DNA of 16,453 nucleotides from NCBI GenBank assembly GCA_024227975.1, contig JAAETV010000341.1, positions 1 to 16,453 on the forward strand, given 5' to 3'. This DNA comes from Actinomycetes bacterium (lineage in GTDB: Bacteria; Actinomycetota; Acidimicrobiia; Acidimicrobiales; SZUA-35). A program made the position numbers and the translations under genes. This document shows positions 14,201 through 16,453 of this stretch, one piece after another. The notes under the pieces are model-generated. The model saw only the letters and a list, made by a program, of their open reading frames with translations. It did not search any database and was not told the DNA's origin. The number at the start of each line of letters is the position of its first letter. The first letter of the stretch is position 1.

Positions 14201-15983
14201 GGTCAGGAGTGGTCAACGCCCCAGCCCATCACCCTGGCTCGACGAGTTGCCGACCGTTCTCAGCCTCGACGATCTCCCCGAGTCGGCTCCAACCTCCCCC
14301 TCCCGTTCCGGGTCCAGGCCCGCCCTCGAAGTGGCCATCGGGATGGTCGACGACCCGGCGGCCCAGGCCCAGTACCCAGCCGTCGTCGATCTCGAAACCA
14401 ACGGCGGGCCTGTCATTCTCGGTGCCCCCGGGTCGGGCAAGACAACAGCCCTCCGCACCCTGGGAGTGGCCGCAATCCGGGAGGCCAAGGCCATCGGTGC
14501 CGAGTTGACCCTGTTCGGTCTCGACTTCGCCTCCCGCCAGCTCACCGTGCTGGCCGGGCTCGGCCAGTGCGCCGGGATGGCCACCGGCGACGACTTGGAG
14601 GCAGTGACCAGGATCATCGTGACCCTCGAAACCGAACTGGCGCGAAGGCGGGATCTCATCGGCTCGTCAGGGCGAACCGGGGCCGAGCGTCCGAGCTTCG
14701 AGCCGATCCTGCTCCTGATCGACGACTACGGCAGCCTGGCCCAAACCTTCGAAGGGGCCGGGGCCGCCACCAGCCTGTATCCCTGGCTTGAACGGCTGAA
14801 CAAGGTGATCGTCGACGGCCGCCCCCTTGGGCTGTACACAGCGCTCACGGCCAGCCGAAGGGCCCCCGTACGCACCGCCTTGATGTCAGCCATGCCCACC
14901 CGTTTCATCCTGCGCCAGACCGACGCCTCGGCCTACGCCGAGCATGGGCTTTCCTCCTCCCAGATCGGCGACAGTGAGCTACCACCCGGCCGCTGCTTCG
15001 TCGACGGCACGAACCTGGCCCAGCTGGCTGTCGTCGCCCCTCAACCCGACATGAACCAGAAGTCGAAGTCGTGGTGGGACGTGGACCAGCAACAACACAG
15101 CATTCTCACCCTCGGTCCATTGACGCCTCCAGTCGGAGTCCCGAGCCTGAGAACCGAGATCCTGCCCGATCGGGTCGAGGTGCTACCCCGGCCGAAAGGT
15201 TCGACCGTTCTCAGGATCGGGATCGCCGACCTCGATCACCGACCCGTTGATGTCGAACTGGTCGGGGCCGACATGAGCATCGTCGGTGACCCCACCACCG
15301 GTCGTTCCACCGCGCTGGCCACCATCGCCCACCAGCTGGTGGAGACCGGTGTCGACGTCTTCACCCTCGGCCCCGATGGCTCACGGCTGGCATCGGTGGC
15401 CACCACCCAATCGTGTTTCGGAGGGGCTACCGAGCTGAGTGGATTCCTGAATGAGCTGGCCGAGAGCATCGGGCAGGCCACCCCCGCCCTCGGGCGGTCC
15501 CCCCGCCGGATCATGGTCATCGATGATGTCGATCTGATCGAGGACCCGGGTCTCGATCGAGCCCTGGTCAGACTGCTGGAGGCAGGAGTCCGCTTTGTTG
15601 CCGCCACCAGCTCCATGCGCGGCTACAGCACCAGCCCCCTATCCCAGGCCATGCGCAAGACGCGCACGATCCTGTGCCTCTGTCCGGCAGGAAGCCGTGA
15701 CGTACATGAGACGACCGGCTTCCCTGCTCCCATCCGGCCTGGGCTGACCATGCCACCAGGGCGAGGCGTGCTGGTGGCGAACCGAGTACCGACGGTCGTC
15801 CAGATCTCAGACTACTTCGCCTCGGTCTCGGTCTCGGTCTCGGTCTCGGCCATCGGTGGTCGGTCGCAGGGCCTCACGGGCTCAGGATCGAATCCAGTGT
15901 CCTCGGACCGGGTGACGACGAATGGTTCGGTTACTCGATGCCGTGTTCCAGGGCGTAGCGGACCAGCTCCTGCTTCCGGTTGA
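11283..15983 (+). CDS. EssC/EccC-type FtsK/SpoIIIE ATPase of a type VII secretion-like system
   Basis: This 1566-aa membrane motor should drive secretion of WXG100 proteins. Domains in order: ubiquitin-like fold (about 10-85), degenerate FHA (about 105-205), IPFHRTPYYPIPIP linker, and two membrane helices at about 281-299 and 302-320. These are followed by the Arg-rich QRRRRRRRYGK and a long helix. Three FtsK-type domains come next. D1 has Walker A GGTSGAGKS (707-715) and Walker B VIVVDEF (Asp813, Glu814). D2 has GAPGSGKT (1047-1054) and LLLIDDY (Asp1147). D3 has GDPTTGRST (1335-1343, Lys replaced by Arg) and IMVIDDVD (Asp1414). D1 and D2 look able to bind ATP; D3 less so. The FHA GR (134-135) is kept but not the phosphothreonine-binding residues. 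The last 50 residues contain a Ser-Val repeat and overlap the convergent regulator gene. Confidence 0.93.
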   Translation: MDIDLPLRIIEVDKAQMLTELTVTVERTHSVGALLDALIGFVGLDPAHPWYLGFGDGREALADESSVGDVGLISGRWLVIAPELSWWPAEVSTGRRPSGGRDARLELVVRSGPDVGAWTALRRDSTDRARLSVGRDPSCSLLLSDPTVARVGVEIDVQDSAQVQVRVGDYQGRVLIDGVVVNEQAPLAEGQLLRVGASTLALRPGRSADLGSEAADGAGRRPAVAARSRRDLTAKAVRSTAGLFGEIPFHRTPYYPIPIPEVTFDPLGDVPELGEPNRFAYLAALMPLVMGITMALLYSPRFLMFAVLSPIMAVANHIDQRRRRRRRYGKALVRFEARVAERKKRLVEALATERRCRFEGAADLVRLAERARTKAPEVWIRDRGASDALTLRLGLGDATPRLVVSPETRGDEALRDELAAEVASMVTMGDVPVVVDLRDHGVLALVGQGVDTMALAASLLVQACCLHSPEDVVVVVAAAGGRASIDWVRWLPHLRSASSPLEGPHLVWTREGVDQMVKELLVVAEHRLDGTDRSGSNLWPRLIMVIDRDLDPDPSLVSRLLDLGPNAGVTLIWLTTGGERVPRQASAVVECRGLLDPKSSTVSYTDPDTTDTQIEIERLSPHQAVALARSLAPLRDASSATSASAVPRLVTLHQALGTNEVDADWILDQWSGSGPGANGGLLAPVGMTANGRLLVDLDEHGPHGLIGGTSGAGKSELIMSMVAGLMALNPPDRVNVLFIDYKGGASTAAFGNAPHTVGCVTNLDTMLAMRALTSLRAELNRRMSLLEGRAKDLGEMMARYPDEAPPSLVIVVDEFATLVKEIPDFVAGVVDLAQRGRSLGIHLLLATQRPAGAVNENILANTNLRISLRMLDAAGSNSVIGTGDAAAIPTPLKGRGFARLGPGELVPFQTAWSGAPVVSDRGPTPVTVRPFDTPTSSGSAPSPPPVLGLDDSSDAGSELTQLAGVLAAIDEAAVRSGQRPSPSPWLDELPTVLSLDDLPESAPTSPSRSGSRPALEVAIGMVDDPAAQAQYPAVVDLETNGGPVILGAPGSGKTTALRTLGVAAIREAKAIGAELTLFGLDFASRQLTVLAGLGQCAGMATGDDLEAVTRIIVTLETELARRRDLIGSSGRTGAERPSFEPILLLIDDYGSLAQTFEGAGAATSLYPWLERLNKVIVDGRPLGLYTALTASRRAPVRTALMSAMPTRFILRQTDASAYAEHGLSSSQIGDSELPPGRCFVDGTNLAQLAVVAPQPDMNQKSKSWWDVDQQQHSILTLGPLTPPVGVPSLRTEILPDRVEVLPRPKGSTVLRIGIADLDHRPVDVELVGADMSIVGDPTTGRSTALATIAHQLVETGVDVFTLGPDGSRLASVATTQSCFGGATELSGFLNELAESIGQATPALGRSPRRIMVIDDVDLIEDPGLDRALVRLLEAGVRFVAATSSMRGYSTSPLSQAMRKTRTILCLCPAGSRDVHETTGFPAPIRPGLTMPPGRGVLVANRVPTVVQISDYFASVSVSVSVSAIGGRSQGLTGSGSNPVSSDRVTTNGSVTRCRVPGRSGPAPASG
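15821..15850 (+). repeat. Hexanucleotide tandem repeat (CTCGGT)n in the EssC-like gene
   Basis: Four exact copies of CTCGGT are followed by CTCGGC. In frame they encode alternating Ser-Val (residues 1514-1521). The unit is a multiple of three, so copy-number change would alter tail length but not frame. Confidence 0.9.
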
Positions 15984-16453
15984 GGTGGAGCTTGCCCAAG
16001 ATATTGCGGACATGGTTCTCGACCGTCTTGGGCGCGATGAAGAGCTGCTCACCAACCTCTTTGTAGGAATGCCCCCGGGCTACATACTGGAGCACCTCAC
16101 GCTCCCGCTCGGACAGGGGTTGTACCCCTCCCGCCGTCTTGCTCATCCGGCGGAACTCACCAAGCACCAGACCCGCCAACGCTGGTGAGAACACCGGCTC
16201 ACCCTGGGCTGCCTTGCGGAGCGACAGGCGGAGCTCTTCGGGCGAGGTCGATTTCACCAGGTAGCCAGTCGCCCCTGCTGCCACCGCATCGAGCAGATCA
16301 CGCTCAGCCTCCGACACGGTGAGCATGACGATGTTGCTCGTCTCACCGCACTCTCGGGCCACCTTGAGGCCACCCCCGTTCGGCATGTTCAAGTCGCAGA
16401 TGACGACGTCGGGGTTGGTCGCCTTGATGACGGCAATCGCCTCATCGGCATCG
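15931..16453 (-). CDS. NarL/LuxR-family response regulator, N-terminus beyond the window
   Basis: The minus-strand frame is open from the window edge to TAA at 15933-15931 (173 residues visible). The receiver domain is partial but includes the phosphoacceptor in VVICDLNMPNGGGLKV, the Thr in IVMLTVSEAERDLL and the Lys in GYLVKSTSPEEL. The C-terminal HTH is a full LuxR type: LSEREREVLQYVARGHSYKEVGEQLFIAPKTVENHVRNILGKLHLNRKQEL. It should be phosphorylated by a histidine kinase and bind DNA. The kinase gene is not in view and may lie beyond the window. It is convergent with the EssC-like gene and overlaps its last 53 bases, so it is not part of that operon. An internal ATG in LNMPNG is not the true start. 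Confidence 0.93.
   Translation of the reverse strand, partial: DADEAIAVIKATNPDVVICDLNMPNGGGLKVARECGETSNIVMLTVSEAERDLLDAVAAGATGYLVKSTSPEELRLSLRKAAQGEPVFSPALAGLVLGEFRRMSKTAGGVQPLSEREREVLQYVARGHSYKEVGEQLFIAPKTVENHVRNILGKLHLNRKQELVRYALEHGIE

Noticed and set aside
1..16453. tRNA, rRNA, CRISPR array, insertion sequence, transposase, integrase or attachment sites
   Set aside because: None seen by eye on either strand. The only tandem repeat is the short hexamer at 15821-15850.

Overview
The window is a stretch of a high-GC actinobacterial chromosome. Codons end mostly in G or C, GTG starts occur, several genes look leaderless, and short operons overlap by a few bases. The DUF2342-type zinc metalloprotease next to tilS, the SigH/SigR-like ECF sigma factor and the FHA-FtsK/EccC ATPase are all actinobacterial. 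The overall style suggests an Acidimicrobiia-like lineage, but this is an inference; no rRNA or other marker is present to prove it.

Layout. 1-1250: the 5' part of a MOSC-domain gene (minus), a small membrane-anchored hypothetical gene (plus), and a poorly coding, possibly decayed stretch. 1252-3308: a HAD hydrolase (minus), a stand-alone cNMP-binding-fold protein (plus) and a calcineurin-like phosphoesterase (minus). 3348-6376: a short plus-strand block. It opens with a gene that carries an in-frame TGA. The protein reads through it as a U-G-S-C motif, and a bacterial-type SECIS hairpin lies just downstream. This is a UGSC-family selenoprotein that any ordinary gene caller would split or truncate. 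It is overlap-coupled to a conserved 355-aa protein of unknown function and followed by an acyl-CoA dehydrogenase.

6488-9778: a SigH/SigR-like ECF sigma factor without an adjacent anti-sigma gene, a 43-aa membrane protein, the zinc metalloprotease and tilS (the metalloprotease-tilS pair matches Mycobacterium tuberculosis Rv3626c-Rv3625c). Next comes a wrecked folP (dihydropteroate synthase) remnant with its central part deleted and frame changes. In many actinobacteria hpt, ftsH and folE lie between tilS and folP; here they do not. 9778-10419: a protein of tyrosine-phosphatase-like layout in which the catalytic Cys position of the Cys-x5-Arg loop is Met.

10614-15983: a two-gene type VII secretion-like module. 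A 215-aa protein has two WXG100-like halves (YEG and WSG turns). A 1566-aa EssC/EccC-type ATPase has a ubiquitin-like N-terminus, a degenerate FHA domain, two membrane helices and three FtsK/SpoIIIE-type ATPase domains. A small hairpin covers the ATPase ribosome binding site. No EccB, EccD, EccE or mycosin is in the window. The window ends in a truncated NarL/LuxR response regulator (minus), convergent with and overlapping the ATPase gene.

The strongest candidates for an overlooked system are the UGSC selenoprotein with its coupled partner, and the minimal WXG-EssC module downstream of the inactive phosphatase-like gene.
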